The notes beneath the pieces are model-generated. The model was not told the DNA's origin. It saw only the letters and a list, made by a program, of their open reading frames with translations, and made no database searches. DNA of 7,551 nucleotides from the NCBI GenBank assembly GCA_017381395.1, contig JAFOCH010000098.1:1-7551 (forward strand). The letters run 5' to 3'. Of this stretch, positions 1 through 5,616 are shown piece by piece. The stretch's first letter is position 1. Every line of letters begins with the position of its first letter. A program made the position numbers and the translations under genes. This stretch comes from Clostridia bacterium (GTDB taxonomy: Bacteria; Bacillota; Clostridia; Oscillospirales; Acutalibacteraceae).

Positions 1-1422
1 GAATGCACGCTTTTCTATCCATGATAAATCATTAGGAAGGATTACATAGGTGAGACTGGTACATTTTGAAAATGCCAGCACGTCTATAAATATTACGCTG
101 TCCGGTATTGTGATGGAGGTGAGACTGCTACAACCGTAAAAGGCCCATGCGCCAATATACGATACTTGGTTCGATAATGTAACAGAGTTGAGTTTTGTGC
201 ACTGATAAAATGCATACTCGTCTAAAATGGCAACGCTGTCAGGGATGGTTACTGATGTGAGGCCAGTGCAGGACATGAAAGCACCGTTTCCGATACTTAT
301 CACACCGTCAGGTATAGTTATTGACGTGAGTTTGGAACAGGATTTAAAAGCATCGCTGGCTATTGTTAATGTTTTTTCTTTTATCGAATAAGCTCCTGAA
401 TAGGTTGTTTTTGTTGAAATCAAATGATTATCGATATATAAAACACCATTGTCCCAGTTTTCATTGTTGGCATAATAACCACAATCTTTAAAAGCTTCTT
501 TTCCTATCCATGCTACACTATCAGGTATGGTTATTGAGGTAAGATTGGTGCATTTCTGAAAAGCATAATTATTTATAAGAACGACACTGTCAGGTATGGT
601 TATTGAGGTTAGACCGGTACACTGATAAAATGCATATTCTCCTATATATACCGTTTGATTAGATAATGTAACAGATTTGAGATTAGTGCACTTATAAAAG
701 GCGTGTCCTTCCAGGAATACTACACTATCGGGTATAGTTACCGACGTGAGACCGGTACAAAACCAAAAAGCACTGTCTCCTATACTTACTACTCCGTCAG
801 GTATTGTGATTGATGTCAGTCCGGAACAAAACTCAAAAGCATTACCGGCAATTGTCAATGTTCCTTCCTTTATGGCATAGTCACCTGATAAAGATTCTTT
901 TGATTTAATTGCATGTCTGCCGATATACAAAACGTCATTTTTCCAATTATTACTGTTGTTATAATAAGCAGTGTTATAAAAAGCTTCTTTTTCTATGAGT
1001 GTTATACTGTCGGGCAAAGTTATTGATTTAAGACTGGTACAATCATAAAAAGCACTGTCTCCTATACTTACTACTCCGTCCGGTATAGTTATTGAGGTTA
1101 GACTAGTACATTCGTGAAAGGCATACCCACCGATGTGTGTTACGGTGCTTGGAATTACAACCGACTTGAGGTTGTAACAGAATTGAAAAGCATCTGTGCC
1201 AATACTTGTTACAGGATATCCGCCTAATTTTTCAGGAATTACCACGTTACCGGATATATCTCCGTCAACGTATATAATTTCAGCTTCTCCATTAGAAACA
1301 TAATAAATATAATGTCCTTCTTCTCCTATTTCGTATGCATTTGCCGTGACGCTTATAATGTTAGCCGTAAACACGTTTATCATGAGTGCTAAGGTTAATA
1401 AAATTGACAATGCTTTTTTCAT
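1..1422 (-). CDS. Secreted BspA-like leucine-rich-repeat (LRR_5) surface protein, 3' end beyond the window
   Basis: The frame is open from an ATG at 1422 to position 1, giving 474 codons and no stop. GGAGG at 1430-1434 lies 7 nt upstream of the ATG. Residues 1-29 form a Sec signal peptide: MKK, a hydrophobic core (LSILLTLALMINVF), and a likely cleavage after VTANA. A short leader (about 30-75) precedes thirteen complete 23-residue repeats of the form AFxxCxxLTSITIPDSVxxIGxx, which is the BspA/LRR_5 pattern. Two 48-residue linkers with YYNN, NW, VLYI and IKExTLTIA break the array. Such proteins are exported and often mediate adhesion or binding; the ligand here cannot be told. The missing C-terminus would show whether it is cell-wall anchored, carries a dockerin or is free. 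The gene is visibly more AT-rich than its neighbours. It has its own promoter and appears monocistronic at its 5' side. Family assignment is firm, function is not. Confidence 0.93.
   Translation of the reverse strand, partial: MKKALSILLTLALMINVFTANIISVTANAYEIGEEGHYIYYVSNGEAEIIYVDGDISGNVVIPEKLGGYPVTSIGTDAFQFCYNLKSVVIPSTVTHIGGYAFHECTSLTSITIPDGVVSIGDSAFYDCTSLKSITLPDSITLIEKEAFYNTAYYNNSNNWKNDVLYIGRHAIKSKESLSGDYAIKEGTLTIAGNAFEFCSGLTSITIPDGVVSIGDSAFWFCTGLTSVTIPDSVVFLEGHAFYKCTNLKSVTLSNQTVYIGEYAFYQCTGLTSITIPDSVVLINNYAFQKCTNLTSITIPDSVAWIGKEAFKDCGYYANNENWDNGVLYIDNHLISTKTTYSGAYSIKEKTLTIASDAFKSCSKLTSITIPDGVISIGNGAFMSCTGLTSVTIPDSVAILDEYAFYQCTKLNSVTLSNQVSYIGAWAFYGCSSLTSITIPDSVIFIDVLAFSKCTSLTYVILPNDLSWIEKRAF
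7..984 (-). repeat. Two tandem 489-bp (163-codon) super-repeats inside the LRR gene
   Basis: Unit 1 covers 984-496 and unit 2 covers 495-7, read on the minus strand. Each unit is a 48-residue linker starting AF...YYNN...NW, followed by five 23-residue LRRs (48 + 5 x 23 = 163). The third LRR of each unit shares the register-specific motif SVTLSNQ, which is absent from the other LRRs, so whole blocks were duplicated rather than single repeats. By hand count about 100 of 163 residues are identical between units. The last two codons of the window (AF, positions 6-1) fall exactly where a third unit would begin. Confidence 0.9.
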
Positions 1423-1480
1423 TTTCAGACCTCCGTAGAGTGTAATTAAAACAAATGCAGTTAAGCGGTTCTGCAAGTTA

Positions 1481-1509
1481 AGTTTACCATATTATGTAAA
1501 ACATTTCAA
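1481..1509 (-). promoter_or_regulatory. Candidate sigma-A promoter of the LRR gene
   Basis: On the minus strand TTGAAA (1509-1504) and TAAACT (1486-1481) are separated by 17 nt. The -35 matches consensus at 5 of 6 positions and the -10 at 4 of 6. Transcription would start near 1473, giving a leader of about 50 nt before the ATG at 1422. It lies just downstream of the HAD gene terminator, which fits independent expression. The -10 is weak, so this is a candidate only. Confidence 0.5.
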
Positions 1510-1537
1510 TAAAAACTTCCTTACTATTTGTTTTTGT

Positions 1538-1568
1538 AAAAAAACACCTCCCTCGTATGAGGAAGGTG
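1538..1568 (-). terminator. Intrinsic terminator of the HAD phosphatase gene
   Basis: On the minus strand CACCTTCCTC (1568-1559), a four-base loop and GAGGGAGGTG (1554-1545) form a 10-bp stem with one G-U pair, followed by seven U (1544-1538). It starts 14 nt after the HAD stop codon. On the plus strand the same stem has a C-A mismatch and no U tract, so it works in the minus direction. Confidence 0.88.
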
Positions 1569-1582
1569 AATATCACAAAAAC

Positions 1583-2230
1583 TCACATCAATATCTTTTC
1601 AAGCTCGGCGACACTTTCGGCGATAAAGTCGGGGGCTGCGGCATCCATTTCGTCGCGGCTACCGTAGCCATAGAGGACACCGACCGATTTTATCCCAGCT
1701 GATTTTGCCCCGAGGACGTCGTACTTTCGGTCGCCGACCATAATGCACTCGTCGGTGTTTTTAATCCCGTTTCGGTCGAGGGCATAGCGGATAACCTCGT
1801 CCTTGTTTGTGCGCTTTTCGTCCATGGTGGCTCCGCAAATACTTGCAAAACAGCCGTCAATCCCGAAATGTTCCATCAGCTTTATAGCGAAATGTTCGGG
1901 CTCTGAGGTGGCGATGATAACTTTTACCCCGCTATCCTTTAATTTGTGAAAAAGGTCGGCTATTCCATCGTAGAGGGTGCATTCAAAAATACCCTTTTTG
2001 CCGTAATATTCGCGATAGTAGCCGACAGCGGCAAGCGAACATCCGTGAGAAAAGCCGTAATATTTAGAAAACGAGTCTACCAGCGGCGGACCGATAAAGG
2101 CGGCAAGCTCCTTTCGGTCGGGGACGGAAATGCCAAACTTGTCGAGGGCGTAAATTATTGATGCGGTGATTCCATCAAATGGGTCGGTGATGGTGCCGTC
2201 GAGGTCGAATAAAACGTATTTATATTTCAT
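1583..2230 (-). CDS. HAD-superfamily hydrolase, phosphoglycolate phosphatase-like (subfamily IA)
   Basis: A 215-residue cytoplasmic phosphatase with all four HAD motifs visible. Motif I is DLDGT at 9-13, with nucleophile Asp9 and acid/base Asp11. Motif II is IIATSE near 105-110. The motif III lysine is probably Lys143 (TNKDE). Motif IV is VGDRKYD at 165-171. The segment at about 15-85 between motifs I and II is the helical C1 cap, including the FIGPPL stretch typical of Gph/PpaX-like members. Size is normal. ATG at 2230 is preceded by AGGAG (2237-2241) at 6 nt spacing. The gene is transcribed alone, divergently from pssA, with a terminator after the stop. Family members dephosphorylate phosphoglycolate, nucleoside monophosphates or sugar phosphates. 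The true substrate cannot be read from sequence, so no gene symbol is given. Confidence 0.93.
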   Translation of the reverse strand: MKYKYVLFDLDGTITDPFDGITASIIYALDKFGISVPDRKELAAFIGPPLVDSFSKYYGFSHGCSLAAVGYYREYYGKKGIFECTLYDGIADLFHKLKDSGVKVIIATSEPEHFAIKLMEHFGIDGCFASICGATMDEKRTNKDEVIRYALDRNGIKNTDECIMVGDRKYDVLGAKSAGIKSVGVLYGYGSRDEMDAAAPDFIAESVAELEKILM

Positions 2231-2259
2231 TTTCGGCTCCTGAAAAGAATATTTATATT

Positions 2260-2268
2260 ATTATACCA
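2260..2268 (-). promoter_or_regulatory. Extended -10 promoter of the HAD gene
   Basis: The minus strand reads TGGTATAAT (2268-2260), a perfect -10 hexamer with the upstream TGn extension. No good -35 lies 16-18 nt further upstream, which is common for extended -10 promoters. Start of transcription would be near 2253, giving a leader of about 23 nt that holds the AGGAG site. Confidence 0.65.
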
Positions 2269-2440
2269 TTATTGCCATCAAATCCGCTATTGACAAAGTA
2301 TAACAATTTTTATATTCCATTTTGGCATAGGGTACAAAGCAAAAGGGTGAAAATAGCGGTAAAATGAGCAAAAAAGCACCCTAATTTTTTCGCAAAGGTG
2401 ATAAAAATGTGTGTAAAATTTGTTAATTTGAAAAGATTTG

Positions 2441-2469
2441 TTGATTATTGGTGAAATAGAGGGTATAAT
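2441..2469 (+). promoter_or_regulatory. Promoter of the pssA-psd operon
   Basis: TTGATT (2441-2446) and a consensus TATAAT (2464-2469) are spaced by 17 nt. The start would be near 2476, about 32 nt before the pssA ATG, and the ribosome binding site GAGGAG lies at 2495-2500. The region is strongly AT-rich and shares the 277-bp divergent gap with the HAD promoter. The remainder of the gap (about 2270-2440) holds no gene that I can see. Confidence 0.75.
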
Positions 2470-2507
2470 ATCAAAATAGGTGCATAATATCTTTGAGGAG
2501 TTAGAGT

Positions 2508-3143
2508 ATGAAGAAATGTTTAATCGGCGTTTATAATCGCTCGGTAGTTCTTACATATCTCGGCGTTGTTGCCGCCGTTTACGGAATGACCATATGCAAC
2601 AGTTTAAAAATTGCCGTTTGCTGCCTGATAATTGCGGGCGTTTGCGACCTCTTTGACGGAAAGGTTGCATCCATGTGCGACCGCACCGAAAGGCAAAAGG
2701 AATTCGGTATTCAGATCGATTCACTTGCCGATACGGTTTCCTTTGTCGTGTTCCCGGTAATGATCTGCAGCAAGTTTATCTTTACGGCAAACGGGTTTGG
2801 CGATCCGATGACATGGGCATTTTTTGCCGCCGCGGTGCTTTATATCCTCGCGGGTATCATTCGACTCGGCTGGTTTAACGTAGTATCAAAGGAGGAAAAG
2901 GGCGTATTCTACGGACTTCCCGTTACTGCGATTGCGCTGATTTTCCCGCTTTATTACTTTGCTTTCGCCTTTATGAAGCAGAGTCCGAATGCCATTTCGG
3001 CTACCATTCTGCTCGCTGTTGTAGCGGTGCTTTTTGTCACCAATTTCAAGTTTAAAAAGCCGGGCAAGGCATGGTATTTTATTGCAACTGCAGTTGCAAT
3101 TATCGCAATCGTCCTGCTCCTTGCCTGCACTAAAAAATCATGA
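2508..3143 (+). CDS. pssA: CDP-diacylglycerol--serine O-phosphatidyltransferase (phosphatidylserine synthase)
   Basis: An integral membrane CDP-alcohol phosphatidyltransferase of 211 residues that joins CDP-diacylglycerol and L-serine to make phosphatidylserine and CMP, the first committed step to phosphatidylethanolamine. The signature runs from Asp47 to Asp75: D47-L-F-D50-G51-K-V-A54, then G67, D71 and D75, so the four metal- and substrate-binding aspartates are present. PssA-specific blocks are FGIQIDSLAD (66-75), IIRLGWFNV (117-125) and FYGLPVT (134-140). About six hydrophobic segments are visible, at roughly 13-45, 76-92, 103-120, 137-156, 163-180 and 188-207. In the classical motif the residue after A54 is arginine; here it is Ser55, and the distance to G67 is longer than usual. 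ATG at 2508 follows GAGGAG by 7 nt. The stop overlaps the start of psd (ATGA), so the two are translationally coupled. Confidence 0.93.
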   Translation: MKKCLIGVYNRSVVLTYLGVVAAVYGMTICNSLKIAVCCLIIAGVCDLFDGKVASMCDRTERQKEFGIQIDSLADTVSFVVFPVMICSKFIFTANGFGDPMTWAFFAAAVLYILAGIIRLGWFNVVSKEEKGVFYGLPVTAIALIFPLYYFAFAFMKQSPNAISATILLAVVAVLFVTNFKFKKPGKAWYFIATAVAIIAIVLLLACTKKS

Positions 3144-3994
3144 GGAATAATAGTAAAAATATGCGTGAGGGACGCTCGGAAAAGGAGAGCTTGTCCCTCC
3201 GCTTTTTGTATCATACGGCGATTGGCCGTCTGCTGCTCAAAGGGGTGTTTTCGCGGATTTGGTTTACGCGGCTTGGCTCTCTTTGGCAGCATAGCCGACT
3301 TTCGCGCAGGACCATCCCCGGATTTGTAAAAAAGAATAGTATCGACGTTTCGGAATGGTCGATGGACGAATTTCGCTGCTTTAACGACTTTTTTATCAGG
3401 AAAAAGGACTTTTGCGATAAGAGTGGGGCAGATGAGCTGATTTCGGTTGCCGACAGCCGCCTTTCCGCCTATAAAATTGAAAAAGGGTTAAAGCTGAATA
3501 TTAAAAATTCACATTATTCGGTGGAATCACTCGTTGATAGCGATGAGCTTGCCGAGCAGTTTTATGGCGGCTGGTGCCTCGTTTTCCGCCTTTGTGTCGA
3601 CGATTATCACCGCTATTCCTACCTCGACAGCGGCAAAATCGCCGACTCCTACGAGATAAAGGGATTGCTCCATACCGTCCGACCGATTGCCTGCGATTTT
3701 AACCCCTATTCGACCAATCACCGAATGGTCAGCTTGCTCGACACCGACAATTTCGGCAGGGTGGCGCATATTGAGGTTGGCGCGCTAATGGTCGGAAAGA
3801 TTCGCAATAATCACGAGGTCGGTTACGAATTTAAAAAGGGCGAGGAAAAGGGATATTTCGAATTTGGCGGCTCAACGGTAATACTCCTTATCGGCGGCGA
3901 CGTCGAAATTGATAAAAAGATTGTCGAAAGCACAAAAAATGACGTCGAAACGCGAATCCGCCTCGGCAATGTAATTGGTAAAAAGAAAATGTAA
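3140..3994 (+). CDS. psd: Phosphatidylserine decarboxylase proenzyme
   Basis: A 284-residue pyruvoyl-dependent decarboxylase that turns phosphatidylserine into phosphatidylethanolamine at the membrane. Clear landmarks are FNDFFIRK (81-88), SVADSRLSA (102-110, with the Asp105 of the SPADG-type motif), VDDYHRY (153-159), LLHTVRPIA (176-184), IEVGALMVGKI (211-221) and the self-cleavage site FGGST (242-246). Cleavage before Ser245 would give a beta chain of about 244 residues and an alpha chain of about 40 that starts with the pyruvoyl group. In the E. coli enzyme the motif is DYHRVH; here the second His is Ser160. The first ATG overlaps the pssA stop (ATGA, 3140-3143) and has no good Shine-Dalgarno site, so it probably relies on coupling. 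An alternative ATG at 3161 would remove seven residues. Three in-frame stops (TAA TGA TAA, 3992-4000) end the gene. Confidence 0.92.
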   Translation: MRNNSKNMREGRSEKESLSLRFLYHTAIGRLLLKGVFSRIWFTRLGSLWQHSRLSRRTIPGFVKKNSIDVSEWSMDEFRCFNDFFIRKKDFCDKSGADELISVADSRLSAYKIEKGLKLNIKNSHYSVESLVDSDELAEQFYGGWCLVFRLCVDDYHRYSYLDSGKIADSYEIKGLLHTVRPIACDFNPYSTNHRMVSLLDTDNFGRVAHIEVGALMVGKIRNNHEVGYEFKKGEEKGYFEFGGSTVILLIGGDVEIDKKIVESTKNDVETRIRLGNVIGKKKM

Positions 3995-3998
3995 TGAT

Positions 3999-4032
3999 AA
4001 AAAAACACGCAGAAATTTCCGCGTGTTTTTTT
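3999..4032. terminator. Bidirectional intrinsic terminator between psd and the sdpI-like gene
   Basis: CACGC (4006-4010) pairs with GCGTG (4021-4025) around a 10-nt loop. The stem is extended by seven A (3999-4005) facing seven T (4026-4032), so each strand has a GC hairpin followed by a U run. It lies directly after the psd stops and 12 nt from the stop of the convergent sdpI-like gene (4044), and would end both operons. Confidence 0.92.
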
Positions 4033-4043
4033 GTTGTTTTGGG

Positions 4044-5126
4044 TTACTTGCAGAGGGGGGATAGCTTGGTGTAGATTTCGGCTGCCGTTTGATTTTCGGT
4101 GTCACCGATTACCAGCTTGCTTCCGTCGACCGAAATGACCACTGCGTCCTCGCTACCCGTATAGGCATAGAGGGTGTAGTTGCCGAACTGGTCACTTTTA
4201 AAATTGCCGAGTGAAAGACGAGCCGAGCCAAAGCCGCTTACTCGCGTACCGAAATCGGCATTTTCGCACAGCTCGATGCTGTCAACCGCGTCGTATTCGA
4301 CGGTCAGGTCGCTCCAGTAGGTCGCCTCGACCGTAAAGGAATCGTCGCCGTAATTCACCTCAACCTCGCCGGTAAACATCAGCACGGCAACGCCGCAAAG
4401 TATCAGCGAAATGGCGATTATGGTTGCGATTTTGCCTTTTTTAGAAAGAGGTTTAATTTTATTCGATACCTCGTAGGTGCCGTTTTTTACCTGCTTTTTG
4501 TAATACAGATAGGAGTAAATTGCGGGGGCGAAAACGAGGGGCAGCATAATCGCAAACATTGTCCAAATCATTATTTTCGTGGGTAAAAGCGTCGTCAGCA
4601 TCATGGCAAATCCGCCGTAAAACCATACCCTTCCGCCAAAGCGGTGGGTCGCGTTCCAGTTTTGCTCGTTTTCGAGGGTCCACTTGATTTTGATACCCAT
4701 GGTGCGATTTTGCTTCATCTTTGGCGTATAGTTGCCAATCGCGGTGAACATTACACCGAACAGCAGGGGTAAAATCAAACTGACGTTAATATCCTTGCCG
4801 AGGGCGAAAGCGTAGGTCACCGCACTTGCTATGCAGGAAATGGTCGGCATTATCCACAGTATCAGGCGAAACGGCTTGTTATTTTGCTCAACCTTTTGGT
4901 TATCCTTTGCCGTAATCAGTATGCACAGCCACATTATCGCCAGTATAATCAGCGGCATACCAAGTATCGCAAAAAGCTTTGAGCCAAAGCCGTCGGCATT
5001 TCCGTCGACGCCCCAATGGGTAGCCATGGTGTTCGGCAGCTTATCCCACATAATCATCCCGAAAACGCAGGGTAAAAGGGTGATAATCGAGGTGATGATG
5101 AGTGTTAATTTGTTCTTTTTAATCAT
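4044..5126 (-). CDS. sdpI: SdpI-family membrane protein with C-terminal extracytoplasmic PH-like domain
   Basis: A 360-residue membrane protein. Near residues 8-55 it has a DUF1648 block (KLPNTMATHWGVDG, then DGFGSK). At about 131-168 it has the SdpI/YfhL signature (GNYTPKMKQN, GIKIKWTL, NWNATHRFGG). I see seven hydrophobic segments, near 5-26, 51-72, 88-108, 114-130, 167-183, 187-208 and 232-252. Basic loops after segments 2, 4 and 6 suggest N-in and C-out. Residues 253-360 form a soluble, beta-rich tail that resembles bacterial PH-like domains and is absent from the roughly 200-residue B. subtilis SdpI. In B. subtilis SdpI gives immunity to the SdpC toxin and, when toxin is bound, holds the repressor SdpR at the membrane. 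ATG at 5126 is preferred over an in-frame GTG at 5132 because AGGAG (5136-5140) sits 9 nt from the ATG and only 3 nt from the GTG. It overlaps sdpR by 8 nt. No sdpC-like toxin gene is in view. Confidence 0.88.
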   Translation of the reverse strand: MIKKNKLTLIITSIITLLPCVFGMIMWDKLPNTMATHWGVDGNADGFGSKLFAILGMPLIILAIMWLCILITAKDNQKVEQNNKPFRLILWIMPTISCIASAVTYAFALGKDINVSLILPLLFGVMFTAIGNYTPKMKQNRTMGIKIKWTLENEQNWNATHRFGGRVWFYGGFAMMLTTLLPTKIMIWTMFAIMLPLVFAPAIYSYLYYKKQVKNGTYEVSNKIKPLSKKGKIATIIAISLILCGVAVLMFTGEVEVNYGDDSFTVEATYWSDLTVEYDAVDSIELCENADFGTRVSGFGSARLSLGNFKSDQFGNYTLYAYTGSEDAVVISVDGSKLVIGDTENQTAAEIYTKLSPLCK

Positions 5127-5394
5127 TGTCACTGTCTCCTTTCAGGTCGATGAGCCACAGCATTGCCTCCTCCAAAACGGAGGTGTTGAGTTCGTAAAAA
5201 ATGAATTTTCCCTCGCGGGTGTCGCGAATCAGGTCGGCATCCTTCAGCACCGACAGATGTCGCGAAATCGACGCTCCTGTTACAGGGAATTTGTCGGTGA
5301 TTTCGCCGGCAGAGAGGCGGCCATTCTTTAACATATTAAGGATTTCGCGCCGAATCGGGTCGGCAAGTGCGCGAAGTGTTTGCTGTAAAGCCAA
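5119..5394 (-). CDS. sdpR: ArsR/SdpR-family winged-helix transcriptional repressor
   Basis: A 91-residue DNA-binding protein with a winged helix-turn-helix. ALADPIRREILNML (9-22) is the typical ArsR helix 1-2 segment. LSAGEI to SISRHLSVLKDADLI (about 27-56) holds the recognition helix, and DTREGKFIFYELN (58-70) is the wing. No cysteine-based metal site (such as CVC) is present, so it is not a metal sensor; size and pairing match SdpR. The start is TTG at 5394, supported by AGGAGG (5402-5407) with 7 nt spacing; no ATG lies near. In B. subtilis SdpR represses sdpRI and is relieved when SdpI captures it. The perfect inverted repeat just upstream (5417-5440), placed at the transcription start, supports autorepression here. 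Its 3' end overlaps the sdpI-like gene. Confidence 0.9.
   Translation of the reverse strand: MALQQTLRALADPIRREILNMLKNGRLSAGEITDKFPVTGASISRHLSVLKDADLIRDTREGKFIFYELNTSVLEEAMLWLIDLKGDSDND
5136..5140 (-). promoter_or_regulatory. Ribosome binding site of the sdpI-like gene, inside sdpR
   Basis: AGGAG on the minus strand lies within the last codons of sdpR. Its 9-nt distance to ATG 5126 against 3 nt to GTG 5132 decides the start in favour of ATG. Confidence 0.75.
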
Positions 5395-5401
5395 GGTTTT
5401 T

Positions 5402-5407
5402 CCTCCT
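5402..5407 (-). promoter_or_regulatory. Ribosome binding site that fixes the TTG start of sdpR
   Basis: The minus strand carries a full AGGAGG exactly 7 nt upstream of the TTG at 5394. With no nearby ATG or GTG in frame, this site is the main reason to accept the rare start codon. Confidence 0.85.
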
Positions 5408-5410
5408 TTT

Positions 5411-5440
5411 CATTTAACATTTAACCTAATCGTTAAATGT
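5411..5440 (-). promoter_or_regulatory. Likely SdpR operator: perfect 9-bp inverted repeat plus an extra half-site
   Basis: ACATTTAAC (5417-5425) and GTTAAATGT (5432-5440) are perfect inverted arms around a 6-nt spacer. A third half-site, CATTTAAC (5411-5418), abuts the left arm in direct orientation. The inverted repeat begins one base downstream of the sdpR -10 and spans the expected transcription start near 5434, so a bound dimer would block initiation. AT-rich palindromes with TTAA arms are typical targets of ArsR-family dimers. Assignment to SdpR is inferred from position. Confidence 0.75.
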
Positions 5441-5470
5441 ATTGTAGCATAGGGGAGTGTTTTTTGTCAA
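5441..5470 (-). promoter_or_regulatory. Strong sigma-A promoter of sdpR-sdpI
   Basis: On the minus strand a consensus TTGACA (5470-5465) and TACAAT (5446-5441, 5 of 6) are spaced by 18 nt. An A/T tract at 5482-5493, just upstream of the -35, could act as an UP element. The strength of the promoter fits a unit held down by a repressor. Confidence 0.85.
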
Positions 5471-5510
5471 TAGGGTGGGTGAAAAATTTTTTTGTGGGGT
5501 GTGGGAGGTA

Positions 5511-5541
5511 TAAAAACCACCCGCTGTTGCGAGTGGTTTTA
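5511..5541 (-). terminator. Intrinsic terminator of the ABC exporter/ATP-grasp operon
   Basis: On the minus strand AAAACCAC-U-CGC (5540-5529), loop AACA (5528-5525) and GCG-G-GUGG-UUUU (5524-5513) form a stem of about 12 bp containing one G-U pair and ending in a U run that continues to 5512. On the plus strand that pair becomes a C-A mismatch, so the minus direction is favoured. It lies about 75 nt after the ATP-grasp stop, just upstream of the sdpR promoter. Confidence 0.85.
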
Positions 5542-5616
5542 ACTATCACATTATATTATATGCGCGCGAGATTCTTTGCGAGGGCGGTTTTTGCGCGTTT
5601 ATTTTTTGCGCGGATA

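Noticed and set aside
1..1200. Regular 69-bp periodic repeats resembling a repeat array
   Set aside because: The period is exactly 23 codons, the frame is open throughout and the units encode LRRs; units are diverged and there are no unique spacers, so this is not a CRISPR array.
1456..1475. Small inverted repeat TGCAG-N10-CTGCA near the LRR transcription start
   Set aside because: Five-base arms occur by chance often, and no regulator is suggested nearby.
2954..3292. Minus-strand open frame of 112 codons across the pssA/psd junction
   Set aside because: It is antisense to two well-supported genes and has no domain.
5130..5132. GTG at 5132 as start of the sdpI-like gene
   Set aside because: The Shine-Dalgarno site is only 3 nt away from it; ATG 5126 has a workable 9-nt spacing.
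4831..5331. Open frame of 166 codons on the plus strand
   Set aside because: It lies fully opposite sdpI and sdpR, whose motifs are unmistakable; it has no family-like features.
5443..5616. Search for a peptide precursor (graspetide type) or an SdpC-like toxin next to the ATP-grasp and sdp genes
   Set aside because: The gap holds only a terminator and a promoter. The only minus-strand ATG in it that I found is followed at once by a stop, and 6652-6689 is too short for a gene.
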